A stretch of 7,878 nt of DNA from Chloroflexota bacterium (GTDB lineage Bacteria; Chloroflexota; UBA6077; JADZDV01): contig JADZDV010000395.1 in the NCBI GenBank assembly GCA_020850915.1, positions 1 through 7,878 of the forward strand, written 5' to 3'. The position numbers and the translations under genes were made by a program. Below the pieces are notes generated by a model. That model ran no database searches. It saw nothing but the letters and a program-made list of their open reading frames with translations, and was not told the origin of the DNA. Of this stretch, positions 7,626-7,878 are shown one piece after another. Every line of letters begins with the position of its first letter. Position 1 is the first letter of the stretch.

Positions 7626-7636
7626 GCCGTTATAAT
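7606..7636 (+). promoter_or_regulatory. Candidate promoter for the UDP-glucose dehydrogenase gene
   Basis: A perfect TATAAT lies at 7631-7636, just after the upstream stop (7623-7625) in otherwise GC-rich DNA. The best -35 is CAGACA (7606-7611, 4/6 to TTGACA) at a long 19-nt spacing. Transcription would start near 7643, giving a leader of about 58 nt that contains the inverted repeat at 7659-7678. Confidence 0.5.
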
Positions 7637-7658
7637 CTGCCGTGGTAGTGACCGTGTT

Positions 7659-7678
7659 GTCAGACACGGGTGTCTGAC
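7659..7678 (+). promoter_or_regulatory. 9+2+9 inverted repeat in the ugd leader (operator or mRNA hairpin)
   Basis: GTCAGACAC (7659-7667) is followed by GG and its exact reverse complement (7670-7678). It lies about +17 to +36 from the predicted start and ends 12 nt before the GGAGG ribosome-binding site. It could be a repressor operator placed as a roadblock, or a stem-loop in the leader. The downstream bases are not T-rich, so an intrinsic terminator is unlikely. Confidence 0.45.
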
Positions 7679-7690
7679 GGTCCAGCAACC

Positions 7691-7695
7691 GGAGG
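7691..7695 (+). promoter_or_regulatory. Shine-Dalgarno site fixing the TTG start at 7701
   Basis: GGAGG lies 5 nt before TTG 7701. No ATG or GTG lies in frame between it and the Rossmann motif, so TTG is the natural start. Confidence 0.7.
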
Positions 7696-7700
7696 CTTCC

Positions 7701-7878
7701 TTGTCCACGATTACCGTCATCGGCGCCGGGTACGTAGGTCTGGTGACCGGCTCCTGCTTTGCCGATCTTGGCAACCAGGTCACCTGTCTGGACATCGACG
7801 ATGCGCGAATCGAAGGGCTGCGTCGCGGTGTGCTGCCGATCTACGAGCCGCAGCTCGAGGACCTCGTGGTCCGGAACA
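7701..7878 (+). CDS. ugd: UDP-glucose 6-dehydrogenase, 3'-partial (TTG start)
   Basis: Fifty-nine codons are visible before the window ends. From the TTG start the protein reads as a classic N-terminal Rossmann fold. The first strand ends in VIGAGYVGL (6-14) with Gly 8, 10 and 13 of the GxGxxG dinucleotide site. D31 at the end of the second strand is the acidic residue expected to hold the NAD ribose. [11 protein letters not shown] (46-56) is the conserved block of the UDP-glucose/GDP-mannose dehydrogenase family. The enzyme oxidises UDP-glucose to UDP-glucuronate with two NAD+ in the cytoplasm, supplying donor for acidic surface glycans. The N-terminus alone cannot fully exclude a relative such as a UDP-ManNAc or GDP-mannose dehydrogenase, though IYEP favours ugd. 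It appears to have its own promoter and leader element, so it may be regulated separately from the upstream membrane genes. Confidence 0.88.
   Translation, partial: MSTITVIGAGYVGLVTGSCFADLGNQVTCLDIDDARIEGLRRGVLPIYEPQLEDLVVRN

Noticed and set aside
7659..7678. Inverted repeat read as an intrinsic terminator of the flippase-like gene
   Set aside because: The bases after the stem (CGGTCCAGC) lack a T-run, and the repeat lies downstream of a perfect TATAAT, within the likely ugd leader.
6504..7688. 394-codon - strand frame across the flippase-like gene
   Set aside because: It is Gln/Arg/His-rich with no recognisable domain, and it spans the promoter and leader regions of + strand genes, so it is a shadow frame.

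Overview
The window is GC-rich DNA (roughly two thirds G+C by eye), read entirely on the + strand, with very short intergenic gaps and non-ATG starts (GTG, TTG). It carries a family combination named for its occurrence in Chloroflexi and Archaea: a Chlor_Arch_YYY/DUF2298 membrane protein next to TIGR03663 (Agl23-like) proteins. Bacterial-type Shine-Dalgarno sites, -10 boxes and gene style make a Chloroflexota bacterium the best guess. The genus cannot be read from this sequence.

Layout: (1) 2-1759 is the 3' part of a DUF2298 polytopic membrane protein whose N-terminus lies off the window. (2) 1756-3426, overlapping it by 4 nt (GTGA), is a polytopic membrane protein of 556 aa. It aligns by eye along its length with the next gene but has lost that family's signature residues. 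(3) After a 51-nt gap holding two small hairpins, with a candidate extended -10 promoter just upstream, 3478-6495 encodes a 1005-aa Agl23/TIGR03663-type GT-C protein fused to a complete six-bladed NHL beta-propeller. (4) 6612-7625 is a flippase-like protein of the LPG_synthase_TM/AglD family, possibly translationally coupled to a 30-codon upstream ORF. (5) After a 75-nt gap with a perfect TATAAT box and a 9+2+9 inverted repeat, 7701 begins a UDP-glucose 6-dehydrogenase gene from a TTG start, cut off by the window end.

Taken together this looks like part of a cell-surface glycan or glycosylation locus. It has three GT-C-type or GT-C-related membrane proteins with large extracytoplasmic domains, a membrane protein of the kind linked to polyprenyl-glycan export, and an enzyme that makes UDP-glucuronate, a sugar donor. 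No member of this DUF2298/TIGR03663 pairing has, to my knowledge, a proven reaction, so the joint function is inference. The most unusual features are the GT-C/NHL fusion and the neighbouring signature-less paralogue. There are no tRNA or rRNA genes, CRISPR arrays or insertion sequences, and no gene-free stretch over 300 bases.
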